This document shows positions 15,840 to 23,837 of a stretch of DNA of 62,806 nucleotides, in pieces (position 1 is the first letter of the stretch; each line of letters starts with the position of its first letter). The notes beneath the pieces were generated by a model that saw nothing but the letters and a program-made list of their open reading frames with translations, had not been told where the DNA came from and made no database searches. Source of the stretch: a virus; IMG/VR virus record IMGVR_UViG_3300028840_002499, positions 1-62,806 of that record, one strand, 5' to 3'. The translations under genes were made by a program, and so were the position numbers.

Positions 15840-16049
15840 ATGAAAAAGAAAAAGAAGGAACCAGTGTACGGAACAGTCCAGGCTGCAGAGTTCCTTGGAT
15901 TGGCACATTCAACGGTCAAGTATCATATCTATGTGTCAAAGACACTAGTTCCAGATTTCACAGTGGGTAATCGGTTGATCTTCACTTGGGAAACACTGAA
16001 ACAGTTCCAACAGGATAAACGGCCTCAGGGTAGACCACAGGTGAGGTAA
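15840..16049 (+). CDS. Helix-turn-helix DNA-binding protein, excisionase type
   Basis: The 69-residue protein has a basic N-terminus and the pattern YGTVQAAEFLGLAHSTVKYH, followed by a wing-like GNRLIFTWETLKQFQ, as in MerR/excisionase-like HTH_17 proteins. It is preceded by a perfect inverted repeat. Its stop overlaps the ATG of the next gene (TAATG). Confidence 0.75.
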   Translation: MKKKKKEPVYGTVQAAEFLGLAHSTVKYHIYVSKTLVPDFTVGNRLIFTWETLKQFQQDKRPQGRPQVR

Positions 16050-16873
16050 TGGGTAAAACGAAAATTGAGTGGACAGATTACACATTCAATCCCTGGGTGG
16101 GATGTCATAAGATCAGCGAGGGGTGTGCGAACTGTTATGCTGAAAGACAGATGACACGGAACACCACATGGAGTAACACATGGGGGCCAGAAGTCCTTAC
16201 TCAGAGAATACCAACAGCAGACTCCAACTGGAGGAAACCAGTGCGATGGAACACCCAAGCGAAGGCACAAGGGAAACCACTATTCGTTTTTTCTGGCAGT
16301 CTTTGTGACATATTCGAGGAACATAGAGATGTAACAGATTCCAGGTCGCGTTTAATTGAGTTAATAGATTCTACTCCCCATCTCATATGGTTACTTCTTA
16401 CTAAGCGGCCAGAGAATGTGAACGATATGGTTCCCCCACATTGGCGTATGGTTCCACCAGAAAACCTTTGGATCGGCACGAGTGTTGAAAACCAGAAGAA
16501 TGCCGTCAATCGCCTAAGGCACTTTCGACACATCAACGCAGTTGTGAAATTCGTCAGCTATGAACCGGCAATTGGGCCAGTGAGTTGGAGTGGATGGGAA
16601 CCTTACCTGCAGTGGATGATTTTCGGTGGTGAGAGTGGCGCAAGATCAAGAGATGCAAACTCACGTTGGGCAATCATGGCAAAGAATTGGTGCGAGAGAA
16701 ATGGTATCCCGTTCTTCATGAAACAGATGGGAACAGCGTGGGCAGTGGAAATGCAAATGAGTAAGCAATACCCGAAAGGTGAAAACTTTGATGCGTTTCC
16801 AAAAGAGTTACAAGTAAGGGAAGTACCAGAAGTAGTGTATCAACCGAAAGGATCGGTGGCGGGCTTGTCTTAG
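16049..16873 (+). CDS. DUF5131 / phage Gp37-Gp68 family protein
   Basis: The 274-residue protein has IEWTDYTFNPWVGCHKISEG and then CANCYAERQ, the Cys pattern of the DUF5131 family, and FGGESGARSRDANSRW near the C-terminus. The family is common in phages and related in motif style to iron-sulphur/radical-SAM-like proteins; its reaction is not established to my knowledge. Translation is coupled to the HTH gene. The last 13 bases of the gene are part of a long hairpin element. Confidence 0.85.
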   Translation: MGKTKIEWTDYTFNPWVGCHKISEGCANCYAERQMTRNTTWSNTWGPEVLTQRIPTADSNWRKPVRWNTQAKAQGKPLFVFSGSLCDIFEEHRDVTDSRSRLIELIDSTPHLIWLLLTKRPENVNDMVPPHWRMVPPENLWIGTSVENQKNAVNRLRHFRHINAVVKFVSYEPAIGPVSWSGWEPYLQWMIFGGESGARSRDANSRWAIMAKNWCERNGIPFFMKQMGTAWAVEMQMSKQYPKGENFDAFPKELQVREVPEVVYQPKGSVAGLS

Positions 16874-16979
16874 CTTAACGGAACGGTAGAACAGGTCAAG
16901 GGTTGCTCGCTTTGCTCGCAAGTCCTTCGGACAAACCCTTGACAAGTCCTCCCTTATCCGTTGCTCGACAAACAAGCCC
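16861..16979. repeat. Long imperfect hairpin element, copy 1
   Basis: GGGCTTGT (16861-16868) pairs with ACAAGCCC (16972-16979). Inside, AACGGA pairs with TCCGTT and GTCAAGGGTT (16895-16904) pairs with AACCCTTGAC (16934-16943), closing over two small hairpins including GTCCTTCGGAC. On the minus strand the segment GATAAGGGAGGACTTGTC is nearly shared with the element at 30650-30777, which lies in the other orientation. It could be a terminator, a small RNA or an attC-like site; the sequence does not decide. Confidence 0.65.
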
Positions 16980-17021
16980 TACCCCCTCCCCAGGAACATC
17001 CATCGAAGTGCGAGAGTTGCC

Positions 17022-17222
17022 ATGAAACCATTCGACATCACATGCAATCAGTGCGGAAGTCAGGAAGTGTCATTCAGCATCCCAGACAGAAGTAACAAGA
17101 TGACAATCTTTTGTGACCACTGTCCAGCGAATTACACGATCCAACTGTTTTCAAATGTAGTCAAAAAGGTGAAACCGGCAGAGCCCCAACAAACGAGTTT
17201 TAAATTGGTACTTGACAACTGA
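17022..17222 (+). CDS. Small zinc-ribbon protein
   Basis: The 66-residue protein has CNQCGSQEV and CDHCPANY, a two-CxxC zinc ribbon, then a basic tail. Its end overlaps the -35 box of the next promoter. Role unknown; possibly nucleic-acid binding. Confidence 0.65.
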   Translation: MKPFDITCNQCGSQEVSFSIPDRSNKMTIFCDHCPANYTIQLFSNVVKKVKPAEPQQTSFKLVLDN

Positions 17223-17240
17223 TACCGAATAGACTAAGAT
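17212..17240 (+). promoter_or_regulatory. Promoter of the structured leader
   Basis: TTGACA (17212-17217), 17-base spacer, TAAGAT (17235-17240). The segment TAGACTAA before or within the -10 recurs at the promoters at 22065 and 24222. A transcript would start near 17247, about 290 bases before the gene at 17537. Confidence 0.65.
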
Positions 17241-17264
17241 AGAAAACGTAAGATAACAACTGAA

Positions 17265-17388
17265 CGGGCGTGGCTGCCCGATATGCAACGAACAGGAAAA
17301 TTCTTTTTTCACTGGTCTTGAGTTCTACCCTATTCGTTGCAGGGAACAGCCACACAAGACCAAGACCGGTGAAAAGAGAATTTTTTTT
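17265..17388 (+). ncRNA. Structured RNA leader with pseudoknot and terminator-like stem
   Basis: Hairpin CGGGC-GCCCG (17265-17280) presents loop GTGGCT, which complements AGCCAC at 17348-17353. GCAACGAA (17285-17292) pairs with TTCGTTGC (17333-17340). The 24 bases at 17297-17320 pair along their whole length with 17361-17384; the only two non-Watson-Crick positions are G-U pairs, which points to RNA. The long stem is followed by eight Ts (17381-17388), like an intrinsic terminator. The two inner helices cross the long stem, so this is either a pseudoknot or a switch between two folds. Confidence 0.7.
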
Positions 17389-17401
17389 GATTGTATCGGT
17401 T

Positions 17402-17519
17402 GGGTGCGAACATTGCGATTTATCGCTTACCGAGATGCCTTGTACAAATGGTAGATTTCCTGGCATAAATAACGCACAAAGAAAAATGGTTGGTGGGGTA
17501 CTCGACTGCTCCACCAACC
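17402..17519 (+). promoter_or_regulatory. Second structured part of the leader
   Basis: Downstream of the U-run, GTGCG (17407-17411) can pair with CGCAC (17473-17477) around two inner hairpins (GCGA-TTTA-TCGC and TGCC-GGCA), and a perfect 9-bp hairpin (GGTTGGTGG at 17488-17496 with CCACCAACC at 17511-17519) stands 17 bases before the start codon of the next gene. The stretch has no convincing reading frame on the plus strand. Confidence 0.5.
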
Positions 17520-17536
17520 AAAGGAAGTTAAGAATT

Positions 17537-18307
17537 ATGAAAATCGAAAGAGTTGTAATTTGGTTTAGTGCTGGAATTACATCTGCAGTTGCAGCCAAGA
17601 TTGCTACTATAGAATATTATAATGTTCATCCAGTACATTTAGTCAATACTGACACTGGAAGTGAAGATATTGACAACTATAGATTCATGGATGATGTTTC
17701 AAAGTGGGTTGGCGTAAATCTTGAAGTAATTAGAAATGAGAAATTTAACAATACATTTGAAGTATACGACAAGTTCAAGTTTTTTAAGAATCGATATGGA
17801 GCCCGTTGTACACTTGAATTGAAAAAGAATGTTCGTAGAAATTACGAGAACTTAGAAACGGATTTACAAATTTTTGGATATAGTTCGGATGAAGAAAAAA
17901 GAGCGCAGTTGTTTTGTGAAAACAATCCAGAAGTAAACACGTATTTTCCATTGATTGAACATGGAATTACAAAAGAGATGTGTCGCGAAGTTATTTTCAA
18001 ACAAGGAATATCAGAACCAAGAACTTATGGTTTAGGATTTAAAAATGCAAATTGTTTAGCTTTTGGATGCGTAAAGGGTGGAATGGGGTACTGGAATCAT
18101 ATAAGAGAAGTGTTCCCAGATGTTTTTTGGAAAATGGCAGAAAAGGAACGAGAGTTATCTTTTTCAATTAACGCAAAAGAAAAAGTTGAAAACGGAAGGC
18201 GAGTAAAAATTCCTATCTTTTTAGATCAGCTTGATAAAAGCGATGGCAATTATAAATTTGAAAAAGAAATACAATGTGGATTGTTTTGTCAAGACTACAG
18301 TCTGTAA
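17537..18307 (+). CDS. PAPS-reductase-like PP-loop protein
   Basis: The 256-residue protein starts with a strand and a PP-loop-like VVIWFSAGITSAVAAK, then GARCTLELKKNV and a C-terminal Cys pattern NCLAFGCVKGGMGYW, typical of phage phosphoadenosine phosphosulphate reductase-like proteins. The loop is SAGITS where SGGxDS is usual, so the nucleotide chemistry may differ. ATG at 17537 follows AAGGAAG; the frame is open further upstream but that region is the structured leader. The role could be nucleic-acid thiolation or another adenylating reaction. Confidence 0.7.
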   Translation: MKIERVVIWFSAGITSAVAAKIATIEYYNVHPVHLVNTDTGSEDIDNYRFMDDVSKWVGVNLEVIRNEKFNNTFEVYDKFKFFKNRYGARCTLELKKNVRRNYENLETDLQIFGYSSDEEKRAQLFCENNPEVNTYFPLIEHGITKEMCREVIFKQGISEPRTYGLGFKNANCLAFGCVKGGMGYWNHIREVFPDVFWKMAEKERELSFSINAKEKVENGRRVKIPIFLDQLDKSDGNYKFEKEIQCGLFCQDYSL

Positions 18308-18314
18308 GGGAACG

Positions 18315-18395
18315 ATGAAGAGAAACCTAGCTTGTATACTAATAATTGCAATATTTATAGCTATATTCATTATTGTTGCCAATGGAGGGATTTAA
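18315..18395 (+). CDS. 26-residue single-pass membrane peptide
   Basis: A short frame starting MKRNLACILII, with a hydrophobic helix through most of its length, begins 7 bases after the preceding stop, with AAGGGAACG just before the ATG. A similar tiny membrane frame occurs at 24101. Function unknown. Confidence 0.45.
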   Translation: MKRNLACILIIAIFIAIFIIVANGGI

Positions 18396-18449
18396 CTTGC
18401 ATTATAAACACATTTTTGTTATAGTTGAAATCACTGGAGAAAAACAGTT

Positions 18450-19313
18450 ATGACATTGACACAAGTAGACATTAGGGCATTTGAAGTATCAGTACTTGAT
18501 GCAGAAATTGAAAAGCAGAACTGGAAAAAAGAACAGCACGAAACTAGACTAGCGAATTGTGGGAAATTCAGAAGTTATCGGCTCAATCCTCAATCAGGTA
18601 ATTATTACTTGCAAACGATGTATTGTGGAGATCACAACGGATGTCCAGTATGTGCCAAACGCAGGGGTGAAAAACTCAAGAAAATGATAACCGGATACTC
18701 AGATGATACGTGGGACAGTCGAGTAGCAGAATTTGAAAGCGATGATCAAGCAAAAGAATATTGTAAGTTACTGGAAGGAAAACAGAACTACCTGTTGTAC
18801 CCTCAGTCGGATGGAACAGCGATAGTATTCTTTGATGACGATCCTGTTGACGAAACGCAGCCAGGAGAACTTCTAACAAACGAACTAGCTGAGTCCATGG
18901 ACTGGACACAGATTTCAAAGACTCCAAAAGGCAGAAGGTCATCCGGCTCATATGCTAAACCATCGAGGAGCAAAAAGGAAACGGAAGAGATAGCAGTAAT
19001 CTATCACAACCGTCCAACCTCCAATGCCCCGAGACGGTACGAGGAAAAAGCTGCACAATTAGCCTACGATCAAACCAGTCATCTAAACCCAGAAAATGCA
19101 ATACAGGCAGAGTTGGCAATGGAAGAGCGAACTAATGCCTACATTGCAATTCTCGCCTATTGGGGGTTCGAGATCATCACCCTGGAATACGTCACTTTGA
19201 GAGTAAAAATAAAACGTATACAATGGGTTAAAGATGATAAACCATTCATCAAATTTACTCCAGATGAAGAAAAAAGGTATCCAATCCCACCAGAGTCGTG
19301 GTTTCATCAATAG
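18450..19313 (+). CDS. Protein with Rep-like Cys cluster, function unknown
   Basis: The 287-residue protein has YCGDHNGCPVCAKRRGEKL near residues 58-76, reminiscent of the N-terminal zinc cluster in some plasmid rolling-circle Rep proteins. I do not see the HUH metal motif or a clear catalytic Tyr context, so a Rep function is not supported. The C-terminal part is Lys/Glu/Tyr rich. GGAG lies 9 bases before the ATG. Confidence 0.55.
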   Translation: MTLTQVDIRAFEVSVLDAEIEKQNWKKEQHETRLANCGKFRSYRLNPQSGNYYLQTMYCGDHNGCPVCAKRRGEKLKKMITGYSDDTWDSRVAEFESDDQAKEYCKLLEGKQNYLLYPQSDGTAIVFFDDDPVDETQPGELLTNELAESMDWTQISKTPKGRRSSGSYAKPSRSKKETEEIAVIYHNRPTSNAPRRYEEKAAQLAYDQTSHLNPENAIQAELAMEERTNAYIAILAYWGFEIITLEYVTLRVKIKRIQWVKDDKPFIKFTPDEEKRYPIPPESWFHQ

Positions 19314-19434
19314 AAATCACGAAAATCTGGCAGAAAAATAACAAAGTTTGATAAAGTTCCCAAGTTGGGAGAATTCACTATACAAATTCCAATGTTTCCA
19401 GATCAAGTTGGTTGGACTCTTTCAGGAGAAAGCA

Positions 19435-19650
19435 ATGAGCAATAAATATGCTGAAATGAAATGTGAAGGTGCTTGCGAAAAACACGTTGGAGAAATTGTC
19501 CACGTGCAGGTTATTAGCCCAAAAGGATACGACTGGGGTGATTTTTTGTACTGCGAAGAAGCGGTAGCCGAAGACAGGCGGCGTGATTTCACTGTGCGCC
19601 ACCTAACCACCAATGCAACGGAATTGACTAAACGCTGCGTGCAACCCTAG
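19435..19650 (+). CDS. Small cassette-like protein of unknown function
   Basis: The 71-residue protein (starting MSNKYAEMKCEGACEKH) has AGGAG 8 bases upstream of the ATG. The 13 bases GTTGGTTGGACTC at 19407 that precede it are identical to the start of a cassette at 31569. An attC-like left end begins inside its 3' part at 19601. This suggests the gene is a relic or active integron-type cassette. Confidence 0.55.
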   Translation: MSNKYAEMKCEGACEKHVGEIVHVQVISPKGYDWGDFLYCEEAVAEDRRRDFTVRHLTTNATELTKRCVQP

Positions 19651-19799
19651 AATTATGGCGGTGTTTCATGTGGCCGAGAAAGCTATAGAAAAAATGATGG
19701 CTACTTGCTCGCCGTACGGTCATCAGGTTGGCGAAGATGCATTGCAAGAAATCAAAGATTTACTAACACCGCCAAGCCGGTGATTATAGTTCGTTAGAG
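19601..19799 (+). repeat. attC-like site (lone, long)
   Basis: ACCTAAC (19601-19607) matches the attC R'' consensus and is followed by CACCAATGCA, like the left ends at 31787 and 32480. The right end TGATTATAGTTCGTTA (19781-19796) is identical to the right ends of the two sites at 31891 and 32589, and GTTAGAG (19793-19799) is the R' box. At 199 bp it is longer than usual attC sites, so its exact left-right pairing is uncertain. Confidence 0.5.
19655..19783 (+). CDS. Possible 42-residue protein within the attC-like site
   Basis: A frame beginning MAVFHVAEKAIEKMM runs to a TGA inside the conserved attC right end. No good ribosome-binding site is seen. It may be coding, or simply the inside of a long attC site. 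Confidence 0.3.
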   Translation: MAVFHVAEKAIEKMMATCSPYGHQVGEDALQEIKDLLTPPSR

Positions 19800-19807
19800 A
19801 ACCAGGA

Positions 19808-19987
19808 ATGAAACAAATCGTAGTTCATGTTTACAAGTACAATGGCGTAGATGGAACTCAGAAGTTTTCAGCATCAATTGGAAACGGGTGGTGGTTTGCA
19901 ACTTCCAACGATCCAAACGCAGCAGTCAAAGCTGCAATCAAACGATACGAGAATGAAACCGGCAAGAAGGTGACAAGTAGCAAGTAG
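19808..19987 (+). CDS. Small protein of unknown function
   Basis: The 59-residue protein (MKQIVVHVYKYNGVDGTQKF) begins 9 bases after the R' box of the attC-like site, the distance at which cassette genes usually start. It has a beta-beta-alpha look. The ribosome site is weak (CCAGGA). No attC site follows it. Confidence 0.5.
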   Translation: MKQIVVHVYKYNGVDGTQKFSASIGNGWWFATSNDPNAAVKAAIKRYENETGKKVTSSK

Positions 19988-20006
19988 TATTTTTTTAATT
20001 TAGTAC

Positions 20007-20049
20007 TTGACATTTTACGATAAATGTATATAATTAGGTTATCAGATAA
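20007..20049 (+). promoter_or_regulatory. Early promoter with operator-like palindrome
   Basis: TTGACA (20007-20012), 16-base spacer ending TGTA, TATAAT (20029-20034), then GTTATCAGATAATC around 20038-20051. The same architecture is found at 28856 and 33671. Confidence 0.8.
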
Positions 20050-20071
20050 TCACATTCAATCGGAGAAAAAA

Positions 20072-20617
20072 ATGTCTAAAAAATGTACAAACCCTTTTCT
20101 TGAATCAGATGGATTTTGCACAAGATGTAGTGAGTACCATTTCAAAACAAATAAAAGAGGGGACGTTTTGACCACAAGGAAACCCACAATAAATAAACGA
20201 GAAAAATTACAAGCTGAAAAATCAGCCAGCATTCAGAGAACCATTGAAAATACTCCTCAGTATAAAGTAGCCAAAGAGACGGTTGAAATGTTGTCTGAAA
20301 TTTATGACATCCAAGTGAAAATTGTTTTTACGAATTTACAAGCTAGTTATCACATTAAAAGGAAAACTGGACACGTAATTAAATTTGGTTATCAGTCTTT
20401 GGATCGATCTTTTGAAAATGGGTTTGACGAGTACAAAATCTTACAATGGATGATCAACTACAAGAAAATTGATGGTATTGAAGGTGCAAGGCAAGAGGCA
20501 ATGCACGAGTTTTCACACGTTTTACAAACTGAAATCCCAGGTGGCAGAACTTACGGTTCATGCCACAACGAAACTTTCATCAAGTGCTACCAGGAAGTTA
20601 TGGAGTTGGTGAACTAA
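20072..20617 (+). CDS. SprT-like zinc metalloprotein
   Basis: The 181-residue protein has a Cys-rich N-terminus (CTNP, CTRCSEYHF), a long middle region and a zincin motif HEFSH within REAMHEFSHVLQ, followed by CHNETFIKCY. This HExxH with a downstream H..F pattern resembles SprT/Spartan-type peptidases. Phage versions may act on DNA-bound proteins. ATG at 20072 has CGGAG 8 bases upstream. Confidence 0.7.
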   Translation: MSKKCTNPFLESDGFCTRCSEYHFKTNKRGDVLTTRKPTINKREKLQAEKSASIQRTIENTPQYKVAKETVEMLSEIYDIQVKIVFTNLQASYHIKRKTGHVIKFGYQSLDRSFENGFDEYKILQWMINYKKIDGIEGARQEAMHEFSHVLQTEIPGGRTYGSCHNETFIKCYQEVMELVN

Positions 20618-20643
20618 TTTAGTTAGATGACTGGAGAAATATA

Positions 20644-20877
20644 ATGGACGAAACAGAAGTTAAATCACAAATGAGTGAAAAAGAAGTTGCATTGAGGTTG
20701 GCAGGATTATTGAACGAATTCTTTTATGATGGTGAACTGCTTGAAGAGTTTTCCGTTCAAGAGTTTGAAGATGCGGAAGTCCTCACCTACGATGATGTTG
20801 GAATGTTGACCATGAATAGCGGGATCGTTATCCGTCTGGAGAATGGGCAAGAAATCAGAATGACGGTTCACGCATAG
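20644..20877 (+). CDS. Small acidic early protein
   Basis: The 77-residue acidic protein (YDDVGMLTMNSGIVIRLENG near the C-terminus) has CTGGAG upstream. Acidic small proteins in this position may mimic DNA or inhibit host factors, but nothing specific is recognised. Confidence 0.55.
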   Translation: MDETEVKSQMSEKEVALRLAGLLNEFFYDGELLEEFSVQEFEDAEVLTYDDVGMLTMNSGIVIRLENGQEIRMTVHA

Positions 20878-20885
20878 GAGTTGCA

Positions 20886-21137
20886 ATGGCTGGAAAAGTG
20901 ATAGTGAAAGCGAAATGCAGATGTAGCATTTGTGGGTGTAACCTAAGACGGCAAAAGACCATCAAAGTTGCTGCAAGCACTCCAAAAGATGCACAAAGAG
21001 AGATCAGTGGAGTAGTTGAAGAGTGGAAAACAACTCTAACAGATCAACAGTGCAAAATTTGCAATGACATTCTAATGGCAACAGTTAGTGGAGTTGTCAA
21101 CCAAAGAAAACGAAAGGAGCAAGATCATGCCAAGTGA
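20886..21137 (+). CDS. Small zinc-binding protein
   Basis: The 83-residue basic protein has CRCSICGCNLRR and CKICNDIL, giving two Cys pairs for one zinc. TAGGAG is 8 bases upstream of its ATG. It overlaps the next gene by 11 bases. Function unknown. Confidence 0.6.
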   Translation: MAGKVIVKAKCRCSICGCNLRRQKTIKVAASTPKDAQREISGVVEEWKTTLTDQQCKICNDILMATVSGVVNQRKRKEQDHAK

Positions 21138-21297
21138 AAAGGACAAACCAAAGGGAATGAGTAAGTACGGCAAGAAAGTTCAACGCCGTAAACGATTAGC
21201 ACGAACGTTGGGTGTAAGCCCTGACACACCGTATCCAGTTCTTCGTCAGATACAGTCTAGCCAGGATGAAGATGGAAAACAAGAGAGTGAAAACTAG
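21127..21297 (+). CDS. Small basic protein
   Basis: The 56-residue protein (MPSEKDKPKGMSKYGKKVQR) is Lys/Arg rich. ATG at 21127 is chosen for the AAAGGAG upstream. It could bind nucleic acid; it is not recognised. Confidence 0.5.
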   Translation: MPSEKDKPKGMSKYGKKVQRRKRLARTLGVSPDTPYPVLRQIQSSQDEDGKQESEN

Positions 21298-21378
21298 CTA
21301 GTGATCCTTGATAATGTTTTGGTGGCAATCTGGAGAATTGCCATCAAAGCACAGTCAATGAACACGAAGGAGCAGAAA

Positions 21379-21624
21379 ATGTCTGAAAAAGATGTTGGGT
21401 CTTTTGAGATGAAGCACAGGAACGGGGATACAATTTTCACTCAAGAAGAAGTTTCAGTTAGAACGGCAATACTACATCATGTAAAAGATGTTGATAAAGC
21501 AATAGAAAGAATGAAAAAGTATCCCGAAATATGGATGATTTCAACTCCTCATGCTCTGTATAGATGGAGTGAGATTGGAGTCTATATGGATGTTCAAATT
21601 CGAGTTTCAACAAGGAATAAATAA
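21379..21624 (+). CDS. Small early protein of unknown function
   Basis: The 81-residue protein begins MSEKDVGSFEMKHRNGDTIF. The start at 21379 has GGAG 10 bases upstream; an ATG at 21358 is in frame. The stop overlaps the ATG of the next gene by one base. Confidence 0.5.
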   Translation: MSEKDVGSFEMKHRNGDTIFTQEEVSVRTAILHHVKDVDKAIERMKKYPEIWMISTPHALYRWSEIGVYMDVQIRVSTRNK

Positions 21625-22055
21625 TGGAAATCTCAGAAGTAAAGTTGGATCATATCTACCCAATTACAATTAGAAAAATATTTAGTACCCGTGATGAAGA
21701 GTACGAAGCTGCACAATTACAATTTGAATTGAATTATGTAAGTTCTGATACAGGAACAGACTACGACAGGCCATCAGTTTTAGATATAGAAAGTCACTCG
21801 GTTACTGTTACCTTTGATAACAAGGGTAAGGCTACATATCCAATTAATTCACAACTGTCACGAATGGGTGCATCTGTGGCGATCTTCGGAAAACTGCTGT
21901 CTGTTGTTCCTACGATAATTTGCATGTATCAATTCTACTGGATGTGCATTGGTGATTCCTCGATTATATCTCAACTGGAGGACGAAGTTGACAAAGTTCT
22001 TGGTGATGGAACTGCTCAGAAAATTGTGAACGCATTTAGTGAATTGAACTCCTAA
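21624..22055 (+). CDS. Early protein of unknown function, one hydrophobic segment
   Basis: The 143-residue protein has a beta-rich first half and a hydrophobic stretch near residues 85-112 (KLLSVVPTIICMYQFYWMC). It is translationally coupled to the previous gene. No family was recognised. Confidence 0.5.
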   Translation: MEISEVKLDHIYPITIRKIFSTRDEEYEAAQLQFELNYVSSDTGTDYDRPSVLDIESHSVTVTFDNKGKATYPINSQLSRMGASVAIFGKLLSVVPTIICMYQFYWMCIGDSSIISQLEDEVDKVLGDGTAQKIVNAFSELNS

Positions 22056-22064
22056 AACCTGTAC

Positions 22065-22093
22065 TTGACAATACAGTTGGCGTAGACTAAAAT
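22065..22093 (+). promoter_or_regulatory. Early promoter, TAGACTAA type
   Basis: TTGACA (22065-22070), 17-base spacer, TAAAAT (22088-22093), with TAGACTAA spanning the spacer end and -10 as at 17212 and 24222. Confidence 0.65.
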
Positions 22094-22139
22094 TATTGTA
22101 TCATATTACACAATTCGACAAACTGGAGTGAATAGAAAT

Positions 22140-23819
22140 ATGAACGATGTTCTTGTTGCAATAAAAGCTAGTGATCAAGATTTTGAGTGGTATCCCACTA
22201 CAGATGAAATGATTTCTGTGGTGGCTCGTAAAATTCCTATGAACGCTGAATCAATCATGGACATAGGAGCGGGTGACGGTCGGGTACTGATGGCACTTGC
22301 TAAGAAGTGCGAGGATGCTGAATTGTATGGCATTGAGAAATCCCTTGGATTAGTTCAGGTGCAGGATAAAAGGATCATTCCAGTAGGAACGGAAATGTAC
22401 GAACAGAACCTGTCTGCCCTACCAGTGCAGTATATCTTCTGCAATCCTCCGTACTCAGATTATGAGGAGTGGACAAGAAAAATCATTTCTGAGGGTTATG
22501 CTAGGAAAGCATACTTGGTAATTCCTCAGAGATGGTCAGAGTCTAATCTGATAGCCGATGCACTACATAGTCGGGAGGCCACCGCAAATGTCATCTATTC
22601 GGGTGACTTCTCTGCTGGTGATCGGCAATCAAGGGCAAAAATAGATATTGTTGAAATTGTATATAAAAGTGATAATAGTTACCGTAGGGACTGGAAGAGT
22701 TGCGTTGCTGATCCTTTTGACCAGTGGTTTGATCAGAACATTGATATGTTTGACAAGGTAAAGGAAAAGCGCGATCCTGATGAGTCCAAAAACTTTGCAG
22801 AACGCATTGCGCTCAAGTTGCGGGGAACTGACATCGAGGAAATGGTTGAAAGTTACCAGGAGCATTACAACAAACTGGAGAAAAATTATCGAGCCATTTT
22901 TCAGCTTGACGGTGAACTCTTACTAGAAGTTGGAGTTAACAAAGATACAGTCAGGCAGGGATTAAAGAAAAAGTTGCGAGGACTAAAGGTAACATACTGG
23001 GGCATACTATTTGATCGATTGGATTCCATTACAAGTCGATTGACCACCAAAAGTCGCAAACAGTTGTTAGATAAACTGGTAGCAAATAACACCATCGATT
23101 TCACAGTCAAGAATGCTCTTGCAATAGGGTTGTGGGCAATCAACAACGTCAATGAATACCTGGATGATCAGCTAGTGGAGTTGTTCAAAGAGTTAGCTAC
23201 TTTTGAAGGTGCAAGTAATTACAAGAGTAATCAGAAAACTTGGGTAAAACATTACTGGAGATACAACGCTGATGATCATTCGCATTTCAAGTTGGATTAC
23301 CGAATTGTCACTAGCAAATGGAAAGCGATGTACGATGGTGGTTATAGCCAGTACGAATACCCAGGTGATCTACACAGCAATTGTCACGATATGATTGCAG
23401 ATATGACAGCAGTATTCTCAAATCTAGGTTTCAAAGTGTTTGACCTCCATTCAAAGTCTCGCGAATGGAAGCGTGGAAAATGGCAGAACTTCACAGACAT
23501 CAGCGGGGAAACAGTGTTCCAGGTGAAGGGTTTCCTGAATGGGAACCTACATATAAGAGTAATGCCATCAGCAATGCAGGCCTTGAACATCAAGGCAGCG
23601 CAGTTGTTGAAGTGGGTTGGCAGTATCGAGGAAATTGTAGAAGAGATGGACATTGACAAGCCCACTGCTGAGAAGTATTTCAACTGGAACCAGTACATCA
23701 CTGTGAATAACTTGCCATTGCTGCAGGGCAGTGTTGAAGTTCCAAGCGAACTACCAGAACCGGATGAAGATACTGTAAGCATTGCAAGTGCGGAACTATC
23801 ACAGATCGAGATGTTTTAG
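22140..23819 (+). CDS. DNA methyltransferase-like domain fused to DUF4942-type domain
   Basis: The 559-residue protein begins with a Rossmann methyltransferase domain: SIMDIGAGDGRVLMALAKK is motif I and FCNPPYSDYEEW the catalytic NPPY of N6-adenine-type enzymes. After about residue 185 comes a long helical part and a C-terminal KGFLNGNLHIRVMPSAMQ region, as in DUF4942 proteins. It may protect phage DNA from restriction or modify another target. ATG at 22140 has GGAG 11 bases upstream; the GTG at 22128 leaves no room for a ribosome site. Confidence 0.75.
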   Translation: MNDVLVAIKASDQDFEWYPTTDEMISVVARKIPMNAESIMDIGAGDGRVLMALAKKCEDAELYGIEKSLGLVQVQDKRIIPVGTEMYEQNLSALPVQYIFCNPPYSDYEEWTRKIISEGYARKAYLVIPQRWSESNLIADALHSREATANVIYSGDFSAGDRQSRAKIDIVEIVYKSDNSYRRDWKSCVADPFDQWFDQNIDMFDKVKEKRDPDESKNFAERIALKLRGTDIEEMVESYQEHYNKLEKNYRAIFQLDGELLLEVGVNKDTVRQGLKKKLRGLKVTYWGILFDRLDSITSRLTTKSRKQLLDKLVANNTIDFTVKNALAIGLWAINNVNEYLDDQLVELFKELATFEGASNYKSNQKTWVKHYWRYNADDHSHFKLDYRIVTSKWKAMYDGGYSQYEYPGDLHSNCHDMIADMTAVFSNLGFKVFDLHSKSREWKRGKWQNFTDISGETVFQVKGFLNGNLHIRVMPSAMQALNIKAAQLLKWVGSIEEIVEEMDIDKPTAEKYFNWNQYITVNNLPLLQGSVEVPSELPEPDEDTVSIASAELSQIEMF

Positions 23820-23837
23820 TACAGGAGAATTAGTGCA

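Noticed and set aside
17402-17480. Possible tRNA-like fold
   Set aside because: It has a three-way junction look but no acceptor stem with discriminator, no anticodon loop and no TTC arm.
18450-19313. Rolling-circle replication initiator
   Set aside because: Only the N-terminal Cys cluster fits; no HUH motif or clear catalytic Tyr.
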